From assembly GCF_022410515.1 (NCBI RefSeq), contig NZ_JACSDI010000020.1, positions 1 to 64,000 on the forward strand: a stretch of 64,000 nucleotides of DNA. Direction: 5' to 3'. Made by a program: the position numbers and the translations under genes. The first letter of the stretch is position 1. Each line of letters begins with the position of its first letter. Below are positions 16,736 to 25,705 of this stretch, piece by piece. The notes under the pieces are model-generated. The model was not told where the DNA came from and made no database searches. It worked only from the letters and a program-made list of their open reading frames with translations. This stretch comes from Shewanella cutis (GTDB lineage Bacteria; Pseudomonadota; Gammaproteobacteria; Enterobacterales; Shewanellaceae).

Positions 16736-17932
16736 ATGCGTTTGAGTGTCATCAGTACCCTGTTGACTGGTTTGTTATTACTCCCAAGTGCTTGTAGTTA
16801 TGGTCTTTTATTCGCGGCTGATAGTGGGCTGGCGGAGGGGGCACAAGGCGGCAATTCGATTGTCGTTGAAAGCCAAATCGCATCCTCTGCCTCAAAGACT
16901 GCGGAGATTAAGAGCTTAATCCAAGCCGCGATCAAGGATTCGCCGCAGCCATTTAGTGGCAGTGTTATCCTGCTTGAGCGGGGCAAGCCACTGCTTGAAT
17001 TGCAAAAGGGTGAAGGTATTAGTAAAGATTCGCGCTTTGTGATGGCATCGCTCTCTAAACAAATCACTGCAACCTTGATATTACAGGCGGTTGATGCGGG
17101 GAAACTCGATTTAACTCAAACGCTTAATCATTACCTTTTTGGTGTTGCGAAGGGAGATAACAAGGCACTCCAAGGCGCTGTGGCGGGTACAAATTCAAGT
17201 GCAAACGCTTTAAATCCCAGTCGATATGATGAGCGGATTACGCTGCATCAATTACTGACGCATACATCGGGTGTCGATAAACTGGGTAAGGCGAATCGAT
17301 TTGAGCCTGGTAGTCAGTTTGAATACTCCAACTTTGGTTATTCACTGCTTGGGCAAGTGCTTGAGAAGGTCAATCACCAATCCTTTGCCGAGCAAGTGGC
17401 GCAGTTTGCAACGCGATACCAGCTTAAGGGCCTAAGTGCTGAGCTTGGCAGTATTGCGGCTATTCACGCCAAAGTACCTTCACTCGCCGTTGGTTTACAG
17501 GAAAGTGAGGTGATTGCCCCCTCTGATTTAGTGCTTGATGAAGCTTTGTTGCCCGCAGGCGGACTTATTGCCTCCGCGCCAACTTATGCCGCCTTTCAGG
17601 ATTTATTACATGCTGGCAAGTTGATGAGCGCAGAGAGTTATCAGAGGATGACTACGGCGCATACCGAGATCCAATTTTTATGGCCGAATATGCACTATGG
17701 CTATGGGGTGAGGATCAATCAGGACGATGGCCTCGTCGAATACAGTCATACGGGCTATTTAACTGGTTATATGTCGATGACGCTGCATTATCCTGAATTT
17801 AATTTGGATTTAGTTATGCTGGAAAATCTATCGCTAAATCTTAATGATCGCGCTCGAGTATTTGAACTGCATAATCAGATCCGCCAAATTATCCGTAGCC
17901 AGTTGCTGCTTGCTAAAGCCTCTAATGTTTAA
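16736..17932 (+). CDS. Exported serine hydrolase, class C beta-lactamase-like family
   Basis: This 398-residue protein has a hydrophobic N-terminal signal (about 1-28). It carries the three motifs of the serine beta-lactamase/DD-peptidase fold: SxxK at Ser105-Lys108, Tyr-Ser-Asn at 197-199, and His-Thr-Gly at 338-340. HTG in place of KTG is usual for the esterase/peptidase-type members, so true beta-lactamase activity is not implied. The signal sequence has Cys20 in LLPSAC, a weak lipobox, so a lipoprotein is possible. AAGGA precedes the ATG by 8 nt. It stands alone and is convergent with the ankyrin gene. Confidence 0.85.
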   Translation: MRLSVISTLLTGLLLLPSACSYGLLFAADSGLAEGAQGGNSIVVESQIASSASKTAEIKSLIQAAIKDSPQPFSGSVILLERGKPLLELQKGEGISKDSRFVMASLSKQITATLILQAVDAGKLDLTQTLNHYLFGVAKGDNKALQGAVAGTNSSANALNPSRYDERITLHQLLTHTSGVDKLGKANRFEPGSQFEYSNFGYSLLGQVLEKVNHQSFAEQVAQFATRYQLKGLSAELGSIAAIHAKVPSLAVGLQESEVIAPSDLVLDEALLPAGGLIASAPTYAAFQDLLHAGKLMSAESYQRMTTAHTEIQFLWPNMHYGYGVRINQDDGLVEYSHTGYLTGYMSMTLHYPEFNLDLVMLENLSLNLNDRARVFELHNQIRQIIRSQLLLAKASNV

Positions 17933-18023
17933 GCCTTTGATGTTTAAGCTTTAGCTTTCGCCATTATGTTGGCGAATAGACTGCTAAGTCTGCTGATGCG
18001 CGGTTAGGCTTAACCTTGAAAGC

Positions 18024-18049
18024 ATAAAGCCCCAGCGTTGGGGCTTTAT
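18024..18049. terminator. Bidirectional hairpin between convergent genes
   Basis: ATAAAGCCCC-AGCG-TTGGGGCTTTAT forms a symmetric stem with A and T flanks. It can serve both the serine hydrolase gene and the minus-strand ankyrin gene. Confidence 0.7.
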
Positions 18050-18082
18050 ACTTGGTCTCGTTGGTTGCCAAAGTGCTAACTG

Positions 18083-20533
18083 CTACCAAAAGCGCTTTCT
18101 TAGCGCGGTCTCGATATCAATCTCAACCCTAAAGTATTGCAAAATCGTCCAAACGGAATCGACTAAGGCTTCGGTAAGCGCGGGGTAATCATCCTCGATA
18201 ACCTTGTTGATTTCATCAACTACTTCATCGAGATAGTCCTGAATCCCTTCCTCAAATTCGGCCTTTGTCGCTTGATTGCGGAAAAAGCTAAAGTTGTCGA
18301 GCTTTTCAATCAATAGTTCCACCTGTTCTTTAACCGAGTTTAACTGTTGAGCCGTGATGCTTGGATCGCTGGCTATCGGCTTAAAGAATTGCTGTACTTT
18401 GCTTTTGAGATCAAACAGCGTCGGGATTTGGCTTCTATCCACCGCCGCATCACTGACCTCTAATCTGGCTTTATGAGTATGTGCAGGTTTTGGCGCCTCC
18501 AGATGAGTTGTGCCACATTCAAGAGTAAGCGATGCGACTTCTGACTTCGCTGCGTTAAGGCCGATAACTGTGGGGGAGGGGGGGATTTCACGCCCTAACT
18601 TCTGTAATAGCCGACGTTGGAAATAACTTTGTGGCTGGGCTTTGCTCAGGGCTTGCTCAAGTTGAGTTTCACTGTAGGGGACAATTTGCAGTAGTACTTC
18701 GAAAATCTCTTTGTATTCCTGCACCATCGTTACACTCAGCGGGGTATTTCCTAAGCTGTTGGTTACGGTTAAGTCGGCGCCATATTGCTGCAACAGTCTT
18801 AAGATCCGCACCGCTGTTGATTCAAAGCGTGGAAACTCATTCGAGCTGCCGCCCATCACGGCGCAAAGGGCTGGAGTGGTGTCTTCGGCATTGATGGCAT
18901 TGGGGTTAGCACCATGTTCGAGTAACACTTCAACGCAGGACTGCGCGCCGTAATAGCAGGCGCACATCAGTGGCGTAAATTGTTCATCTACTGAGAATTC
19001 TTCAATTTTGGCTCCGTGGCGTAGTAATAGTTCCACAGTATTACGCCGCATCGGGCCTGTGATTTGGTCCCACCAGTAGGTCGAAATCGCCTTGTGCAAT
19101 ATGGGCGAATTATCATGGCCGCAATGGGTGAAAATATCCCCGCCTTGGTTAATTAGCCATTCAAGTACTTGGGTTCGACAGGCGATGGCCGCAGCGGACA
19201 CATAGTTAGTGTTGTAAATATTGGTAAGGCTTAAATCGAGTCCCTTGGTGAGCAGATATTCCATCACTTGGATAAGTGTGGCTTGATCTTCCTTACCCGA
19301 ACCACGTTGGCAGATAGTCAGCAAGCTTGGTTCATCCACCGCACCAAACTTTTTATTGATATCCATGCCATATTTTATGAAGAGGTCGAGAAGCTCCGGC
19401 AGAAAGGTTTTCTTCTCGACCATCGGATAAACCAATAGTCGCAAGTTCGACCAAGCTAACATTTCATAGGGTTTACCCGCATTCATAAATACGGAATTTG
19501 GATTGGCACCATATTTGAGCAACAGCTCTAGAGCTTGATAGATATACTCCCGTTTATTCACATCGGTAAATTGGGCGTTATCAATAAATTGGTTGAGCAG
19601 AGGGGAATGGTCTGCGTCAGGCGGTGTCATCCTATAGATGCGATTGATATCGACGGTCGCCATAATCAATTTTTCGATAATTCTGAGGTCAAATTCTGAG
19701 GTCAATGCCGCATAGAGCAAACTTTTAGCGTGGGAGTCGGCTTTGAGCTGCGGATAATGGTCTAGCAGATATTCAGTGTATTCTTGTGATTTAGCGTAGA
19801 CACAGAGTTCGAGTAAATTGGCGTCATCCCAAAAGCTGCTATCGTTGGCCATAATATAACGGGGCTTTTTAAATTCTGGATAGCGTTTTACTAATGGCGC
19901 GAAAGCTTCTATTCCCCAAAAGTCACTGGAGAAAATAATCTCTTCTATCAGACTTAATTGACCAATATCTAAATAAAGGTCTTTGTTAATAATATGTAGG
20001 AATAGCTCTTTACTGCGGTCAGCATAAAGAATTTCTAAGGGATGATTTAACTCGCCATTGGTCCAAAAACTCACCGAATGATTGATATCCAGCCCCAGTT
20101 CAAGCAAGAGATCGAGCATGATAATCCGCTGACGGTCTTGGTAGATATACTGAGGATTTGGATGAAATAAGTAGTTTAACCAGCAGTTATTAAATTGATT
20201 TTGGTAGTAAAGATTCGCGCCAGCCTTGAGGTAGAGCTTTACCAACTCAGGATTATTAAACTCGATTGCCGAGTGCAAGGCACTAAAGCCATTACATTCA
20301 ATCTGTGCGCCCTTGTTGATTAAATAATCTACCAGTTCGAGGTCGGACTCTGGGCTACGGGATAGGGGGACTAACACATTACAGGGGGAAATATCGGGAT
20401 CAATAAAATTAATATCACCGCCATTGGCGAGGTACTTATTAATCTTTTGAATTTTCTTGGCTGTAGACAGCTCGTTATCGACACATATTTCCCGCAGGGT
20501 GAGATTATTATCACCAAAAATCCAATTTAGCAT
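18083..20533 (-). CDS. Large ankyrin-repeat protein
   Basis: This 816-residue protein is made mostly of degenerate ankyrin repeats across residues ~50-630. Recurrent loops include INKGAQIE, LKAGANLY, LKYGANPN, LEHGANPN and LQQYGADLT, and helices such as GFSALHSAIEF and FTPLMCACYYGAQSCVEVL. No signal peptide or membrane span is seen. The last ~180 residues are different: a polar linker and an alpha-helical, acidic tail ending in ETALRKRFW. Ankyrin arrays bind proteins, and the partner and role are unknown. No toxin or protease domain is visible. The gene stands alone, so regulation cannot be read. Confidence 0.85.
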   Translation of the reverse strand: MLNWIFGDNNLTLREICVDNELSTAKKIQKINKYLANGGDINFIDPDISPCNVLVPLSRSPESDLELVDYLINKGAQIECNGFSALHSAIEFNNPELVKLYLKAGANLYYQNQFNNCWLNYLFHPNPQYIYQDRQRIIMLDLLLELGLDINHSVSFWTNGELNHPLEILYADRSKELFLHIINKDLYLDIGQLSLIEEIIFSSDFWGIEAFAPLVKRYPEFKKPRYIMANDSSFWDDANLLELCVYAKSQEYTEYLLDHYPQLKADSHAKSLLYAALTSEFDLRIIEKLIMATVDINRIYRMTPPDADHSPLLNQFIDNAQFTDVNKREYIYQALELLLKYGANPNSVFMNAGKPYEMLAWSNLRLLVYPMVEKKTFLPELLDLFIKYGMDINKKFGAVDEPSLLTICQRGSGKEDQATLIQVMEYLLTKGLDLSLTNIYNTNYVSAAAIACRTQVLEWLINQGGDIFTHCGHDNSPILHKAISTYWWDQITGPMRRNTVELLLRHGAKIEEFSVDEQFTPLMCACYYGAQSCVEVLLEHGANPNAINAEDTTPALCAVMGGSSNEFPRFESTAVRILRLLQQYGADLTVTNSLGNTPLSVTMVQEYKEIFEVLLQIVPYSETQLEQALSKAQPQSYFQRRLLQKLGREIPPSPTVIGLNAAKSEVASLTLECGTTHLEAPKPAHTHKARLEVSDAAVDRSQIPTLFDLKSKVQQFFKPIASDPSITAQQLNSVKEQVELLIEKLDNFSFFRNQATKAEFEEGIQDYLDEVVDEINKVIEDDYPALTEALVDSVWTILQYFRVEIDIETALRKRFW

Positions 20534-20801
20534 ATGCTTCCCTATTTAATGCCTTAACAATAATGCAGCAAAATTATTTCAAATACACATCATTTAACTG
20601 AATGATTTTATGTGTATTTTAATATGATTAGCCACTAAAACTCTATGCTAATAAGGAGAATTAAAGACTGATTTCAGCTGAATAAGTGATCAACTGTGTT
20701 GGTTGGCATTGATTGCCGCTTATTATCAGGCAGGATGTTTAGCGAAGAATATAGCGGGGATTTACACGGTTGGCAGACCATCCGTGGCCTGCTAAATGGA
20801 A

Positions 20802-21731
20802 TCATTTAGGTTGTAATGGTAATAACATCGGGATCTCACAGGCATCGTGGCCAGTATTTCCCAGTGGTGCGCTCAGAGGGTAAAAGCCTAAGTGTTCATA
20901 GAGCTTGAGTGCTTCTTTTAATATCGCAGTCGTTTCTAAGTAGCAGCTTTGGTAACCCGTTTGACGGGCAAAGTCGAGAGCGAGTAGTGCTAAACGTTTA
21001 GCTAAGCCTTTACCGCGGATTTCGGGCATAAAGTACATTTTTTGTAGTTCACAAATGCCTGCATTGTTGGCAAGTGGGGCAATGCCTGCACCGCCAACGA
21101 CTCTACCTTCATATTCAACAACCCAATATTGAGCACCCACTTGCGAATAAATCTGACTTAAACAATCTAAGATCGGGTCGGCCACGCTATAGCCTTTATC
21201 TGCGGTCAAACCATATTCGGCAGAAACATCACGGATCACTTGGGCAATGGCGGCATCATCGGTGGCTGAGGCTACACGAATAATACAACCCGATTGCTGT
21301 TTGGCTTTATGTATTGCTTGGTTGTACTGCATCAGCGCCTGCTCAATATGTTGAATTTGATCAGGGGTGAGTTGCGCTAAGATTTCTTGAAACAGCTGAT
21401 TTTGTTGGTTATCGAGTTTTGCTAGTAGCTTTTTACCCGCGCTCGTCAGTTGCACGACAAGGCAACGACTATCCTTTGGATGCATTTGACTCTGGGCGAG
21501 ATGCTTATCGATCAAGTGTTTGATCGCTCGGCTGGCATTGGATTTATCTATGCTCAGCTTACAGGCGAGTTCCTTAATGGTTTGCGGTTGTTTACCTAGC
21601 TCAAGTAAGGCATGTGCCTGCACGGGGGAGAGGGGTAAATCACCTACCGCTGCGTTAAGCATGCCTAAATGTCTCACCATATAGCGGGAGAGCTGCCTGA
21701 GTTGGCTAGAAGAGCCTAAATCATTTGCCAT
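20802..21731 (-). CDS. MarR-family regulator fused to GNAT acetyltransferase
   Basis: This 309-residue two-domain protein has two recognised families. Residues ~1-145 form a MarR winged helix (ALLELGKQPQTIKELACKLSIDKSNASRAIKHLIDK, then DSRCLVVQLTSAGKKLL for the wing). Residues ~150-309 form a GNAT domain, with the acetyl-CoA loop in EIRGKGLAKRLALLALDFA and the terminal YLETTAILKEALKLYEHLGF. Such fusions occur in several bacteria. They may couple acetylation of a small molecule or protein to gene control, but the substrate is unknown. The gene is single, with no obvious operator. Confidence 0.9.
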   Translation of the reverse strand: MANDLGSSSQLRQLSRYMVRHLGMLNAAVGDLPLSPVQAHALLELGKQPQTIKELACKLSIDKSNASRAIKHLIDKHLAQSQMHPKDSRCLVVQLTSAGKKLLAKLDNQQNQLFQEILAQLTPDQIQHIEQALMQYNQAIHKAKQQSGCIIRVASATDDAAIAQVIRDVSAEYGLTADKGYSVADPILDCLSQIYSQVGAQYWVVEYEGRVVGGAGIAPLANNAGICELQKMYFMPEIRGKGLAKRLALLALDFARQTGYQSCYLETTAILKEALKLYEHLGFYPLSAPLGNTGHDACEIPMLLPLQPK

Positions 21732-21885
21732 AGTCGAATTTTATGCCTTTAAGTTACGCCAACGTTAAGCCTAGCGAGCACCGATATCTAATGGATAAGC
21801 ATAGGAGCCACACCAAAGAATTTAGTTGCAAGTTACAACTAAACTAGCGGGCCCTGAATGGTTTTGCAATATTTTATTAACAAAT

Positions 21886-22425
21886 TTACGCGTAAATCTC
21901 GGGATTTAAAAATGGTGCCATGGCGAGGATGATCGCTTGGGTATAATTGCTTTCACGGGTGGCATGGCCATGGGTGAGTAAGCCAATTGCGCCGCCTTTT
22001 TGCTTAATGTTGACCGTATTAAATAGTCTATCCATCACATGGCCTAATTCTTCACCCGCTTCTAGTGCCTGATAAACCTGCATCGGCAGAGGTAAGAGTG
22101 CGCCGCGGCCAATGCTTAAGCGTTGCTGGTGAGCAATTGCAATATAAGCAAAGGTTGCTGGACCAAACTCGAAATGGTCGACGCCGCCTTCCATAGCAAA
22201 ATAATAATCAGCTTCAGCATATTGTTGGCAATAGTTAACGCGATTGATTGCACCTTGGCGGGTCTCGTTATCCGTCATGGGTTGTGCGGGCACGTCAGAG
22301 GGGGCATCTATTCCAGTTGTTTGGATTTGGTATCCCGGAAAAAGCAGTGTCATCGCATTTGCTGCCGCATTGACTTTGACGGGATTTTTCGACCCGACGA
22401 TTACCTTGATAATGTTTTGTTGCAT
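21886..22425 (-). CDS. yjjX: Inosine/xanthosine triphosphatase (YjjX family)
   Basis: This 179-residue protein is the expected size for YjjX. It hydrolyses non-canonical ITP and XTP to keep them out of nucleic acids. Family features include VGSKNPVKVNA at the N-terminus, the GIDAPSDVPAQPMTDNET block, FAMEGGVD, and the late GGAIGLLTHGHATRE segment. It is a soluble cytoplasmic enzyme with a metal cofactor. No strong ribosome-binding site is visible before the ATG. It is divergent from the acylase gene. Confidence 0.9.
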   Translation of the reverse strand: MQQNIIKVIVGSKNPVKVNAAANAMTLLFPGYQIQTTGIDAPSDVPAQPMTDNETRQGAINRVNYCQQYAEADYYFAMEGGVDHFEFGPATFAYIAIAHQQRLSIGRGALLPLPMQVYQALEAGEELGHVMDRLFNTVNIKQKGGAIGLLTHGHATRESNYTQAIILAMAPFLNPEIYA

Positions 22426-22707
22426 ATTAGTTGGCTATTTGGTTTTTTAAGGTGGACGCTCGTTTGAATCATTGCTTAAATGGTCTGAGGTGTCTCGTCT
22501 ATGGGTTTTCTATTCTGCCATATTCGTTGCTAGGACTCAGTAAAAAGAGTTTGGTGAAAAAGCTTAGTAAAAAGCGAATGTATTGGGAGCAAATAGCCAC
22601 AGCCGAGCATCAGGAAACGACATACGATTATTGCTCCTTCAGTAAGTTAGCTGATTCAAGCAGTGAAGTGATGTCATTGAAGGACCCCAAATTAAGAGAT
22701 AATAATA

Positions 22708-25275
22708 ATGAAATTCAACAAACTCATGATCGCGATGGGGATGGCCTGCGGCGTTATGCTAACAGGCTGTAACGACAGCGAAGATAGCACTCCACCTACC
22801 GAACCTGAAACTAAGCTGCAAACCTTTGCCCCTAACGGCTTACTCAAAGCCAATATCCGACGAACTACCTACGGTGTACCGCATATTCAAGCCGATAACC
22901 TAGAAAGCTTAGGTTTTGGTAGTGGCTATGCGCAGGCACAGGACAATCTCTGTGTACTCGCCGATGGCTTTATTAAAGCCAATTCCCAGCGCTCAATGTA
23001 CTTTGGTCCCCATGCGTCGATTGATTTCACCACGGGCCAACCCACTGCAGAGGATAATGGCAACTTAATCTCGGACTTTGCCTATAAAGCCTTAAAGATC
23101 CGTCAGCAAGCTGAAGCCAAATGGCCACAGTTTAGCGAACGTTCTCGCGCATTAATCCAAGGCTTTACCGCGGGTTATAACCAATATCTCGCCGATGTGG
23201 AAGCGGGTAAGCAAACCGCAGAACCTTTCTGTGGCGGCCAACCTTGGGTGAAGCCCATTGTGCCAGAAGATGTGGTCACTTATCTGTTTTCCATCGCCCT
23301 ATTACCCGGTGCGGCTAACTTCCTCGATTTAATTTTCTACGCTAACCCTGGGGATGGCCAAGAATATATGCCGCGTATCGTGGGACCTGCGCCGAGCCAA
23401 GAGCAGACCGCGTTTGTTAGCGATATGCAGTCTAAATTGATAGCCCGTGCTGCCAGCATCACTACGCCGGAGACCAATCCACGGGATTTAGGTTCTAACG
23501 GCTGGGGACTCGGTAAAGACAAGACCGAAAATGGCCGCGGTATGGTGCTCGGCAACCCGCATTTCCCGCACACGGGTAACCTGCGTTTCTGGCAATCCCA
23601 TATCACTATTCCTGGGCATTTAGATATGATGGGCGGTTCGCTGGTGGGGATGCCTGGTCCAATCAATATTGGCTTTAACAAAGACTTAGCTTGGACTCAT
23701 ACCTTCTCTACCGCTGAGCATTTTGTGATGTATAACTTAGAGCTGGTCTCGGGTGACAGATTGCAATATTTGTTTGATGGTAAGCCCATGCCGATCAACA
23801 AAGAGACCGTTTCTATCATAGTGAACGCTGGTCCTGCGGGCATGTTAGTGGCTGAAAAGGATATTTACACCACGGCGAAAGGTCCTATGGTCGAAGCGCC
23901 ACCTACGCTTGCGCCTTTTGGTTGGGATGATGGCAGTGCCTTTATGCTCCAAGATGCCAATATGGCGACAATGGATCCTGTCGATCACTGGCTCGCCATG
24001 AACCTAGCGACCAATAAAGACGAATTCCAACAAGCCTTTAAAGACTATGACGGGGTTATTTTCAACAACACCATGTATGCCGATAAAGAGGGGAATGCCT
24101 TTTATATCGACGACTCGACAGTACCCGGTTTATCCGAGTCTGCCGTTGTGCTGTTAAAGACTTCACCCGATATTAAGGCGGCAAAAGAGAAAGCGGGCTT
24201 TACTATTTTGCCCGGTAATACCTCTTTGTTTAGCTTTAGTGGCCCAAACCCCTATGAGCGGGCGCCTAAGCTTGAGCGCAGCGACTTTGTGCAAAACTCT
24301 AATGATTCCTTCTGGTCTACTAACCTGAATGAACCATTGACTTACTTCTCGCCCATGTATGGCAAAGAAGCTAGTCAGTTATCACTGCGTACCCGAATGG
24401 GATTAACCTTAATGCAGGATGCAGCAGGGAGCGATGGTAAGTTCAATCTCCAAGAGTTGGAGGCTGCGGTATTATCAAATCGTAGTTACTTGGCTGAATT
24501 GGTTCTGCCAGCGTTAATTGCGCAATGTGAGGCACAGGGCAGTACGCCTGTGGTGGTGTCTGCGAGTTTATCAAAAGATCTGACCTCAGCCTGCGCCGCC
24601 TTGAAAGCGTGGAATGGTAAGCAAGATAACGACAGTAAAGGCGGCGCCTTACTGCGTGAATTTGCCCATCTATTTAACCAAAAGACGATGCTGACCAAAG
24701 GGTTTGATCCCGCTAATGCGGCGACAACACCGAATACACTGGCTACCGACGGTAGTGCGTTAGTGGCGCTTGCCCATGCGGCGCTGAACTTAGAATCCGC
24801 GGGTTTTGCAGTAGATGCGCCGCTGGGAGAGGTGCAATTTGTGGAGAAATCGCTCCCCGATGGCACTGCCAGCGGTGTGCGTTTACCTTGGCCGGGGACG
24901 CATAATGCCGAAGGTGGCTTTAACGTGTTTTCAACCAGCTTATCGGGTGATGATACGCTCATTCCGCAACATAAATATTCGCCACTCAAGGATGTGGTTA
25001 CAGGTAAAGCGATGGGCTCTGGCATGACGGCCAAGGGTTACCAAATACGTTACGGTTCCAGTTGGATGATGGCGGTGAGCTTTACCGATGAAGGACCGGT
25101 CGCACGTGGCATACTCACTTATTCTCAGTCGAGCAATATACTCTCTCCTTCCTTTACCGATCAAAGCGATCTGTATTCCAGCAGTAAGAGTTTCCGTCCT
25201 TTACTGTTTAAGGAGGCCGATATTGCGCCTGCCGTAGTCTCAACCACAGAGTTGATGCTGCAAAAAGCTCAATAA
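22708..25275 (+). CDS. Penicillin/AHL acylase family lipoprotein
   Basis: This 855-residue Ntn-hydrolase of the penicillin acylase superfamily opens with a signal peptide and the lipobox LTGC, predicting a lipid-anchored envelope enzyme. The alpha-chain region is recognisable (RTTYGVPHIQADN, GYAQAQDNL). Autocleavage should expose Ser263 in GSNGWGLG as the N-terminal nucleophile of the beta chain. Relatives include aculeacin A acylase and quorum-quenching N-acyl-homoserine-lactone acylases, one of which is reported from a Shewanella isolate. The substrate here is inferred only. It is monocistronic, with AAGAGA before the ATG and a strong terminator after. Confidence 0.88.
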   Translation: MKFNKLMIAMGMACGVMLTGCNDSEDSTPPTEPETKLQTFAPNGLLKANIRRTTYGVPHIQADNLESLGFGSGYAQAQDNLCVLADGFIKANSQRSMYFGPHASIDFTTGQPTAEDNGNLISDFAYKALKIRQQAEAKWPQFSERSRALIQGFTAGYNQYLADVEAGKQTAEPFCGGQPWVKPIVPEDVVTYLFSIALLPGAANFLDLIFYANPGDGQEYMPRIVGPAPSQEQTAFVSDMQSKLIARAASITTPETNPRDLGSNGWGLGKDKTENGRGMVLGNPHFPHTGNLRFWQSHITIPGHLDMMGGSLVGMPGPINIGFNKDLAWTHTFSTAEHFVMYNLELVSGDRLQYLFDGKPMPINKETVSIIVNAGPAGMLVAEKDIYTTAKGPMVEAPPTLAPFGWDDGSAFMLQDANMATMDPVDHWLAMNLATNKDEFQQAFKDYDGVIFNNTMYADKEGNAFYIDDSTVPGLSESAVVLLKTSPDIKAAKEKAGFTILPGNTSLFSFSGPNPYERAPKLERSDFVQNSNDSFWSTNLNEPLTYFSPMYGKEASQLSLRTRMGLTLMQDAAGSDGKFNLQELEAAVLSNRSYLAELVLPALIAQCEAQGSTPVVVSASLSKDLTSACAALKAWNGKQDNDSKGGALLREFAHLFNQKTMLTKGFDPANAATTPNTLATDGSALVALAHAALNLESAGFAVDAPLGEVQFVEKSLPDGTASGVRLPWPGTHNAEGGFNVFSTSLSGDDTLIPQHKYSPLKDVVTGKAMGSGMTAKGYQIRYGSSWMMAVSFTDEGPVARGILTYSQSSNILSPSFTDQSDLYSSSKSFRPLLFKEADIAPAVVSTTELMLQKAQ

Positions 25276-25300
25276 TGCGCTAGTCGAATGGTGAGTTATT

Positions 25301-25323
25301 GGCCCACTTAGGTGGGCCTTTTT
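25301..25323 (+). terminator. Intrinsic terminator of acylase gene
   Basis: GGCCCAC-TTAG-GTGGGCC is followed by TTTTT, 26 nt after the stop. Confidence 0.9.
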
Positions 25324-25705
25324 ATGGGCTGAATCACCGTTACAAAATGTAAAAATTTAACAATGCAGCCTGTGATCTACTTCAAGCTTCCATATGGGGT
25401 GGTTGATCCCGGTCTTGTTTTGCTCTTTTTTGTGAGTTGTCGCATTTTTGTGGCTTTTATCGACGACAGGACGATGTCGCTACTTAGGCTTGTGGGTAAA
25501 TTGACTGTACTTTCTTGGTTATATGTTGTGATCATTTTGATGTTAAATTGAAAATTTATTACACAAAATAATCGATCCAGATCCCAATCCTAGCTTTATT
25601 TGAAATTCCCTTACTTAAAATGGTTTTAGATCAACTTTTGCTTAAGCTTTTTCGCTATCCTTACATCGAATTTTTTATGCGGTTTCACCGTAAGGTAGTT
25701 TAAAT
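25324..25705. promoter_or_regulatory. Leader region of sdaC-type gene
   Basis: This AT-rich 382-nt gap precedes the transporter gene. A 62-codon frame at 25363-25551 has no ribosome-binding site or recognisable family, and I do not call it. The promoter of the transporter gene is expected here, but I see no hexamer pair good enough to place it. Confidence 0.35.

Noticed and set aside
22431..22772. 113-codon open frame before the acylase gene
   Set aside because: It runs into the acylase gene in another frame, has no ribosome-binding site and no recognisable protein pattern.
25363..25551. 62-codon hydrophobic open frame
   Set aside because: There is no ribosome-binding site, no family match by eye, and it sits in a likely promoter region.
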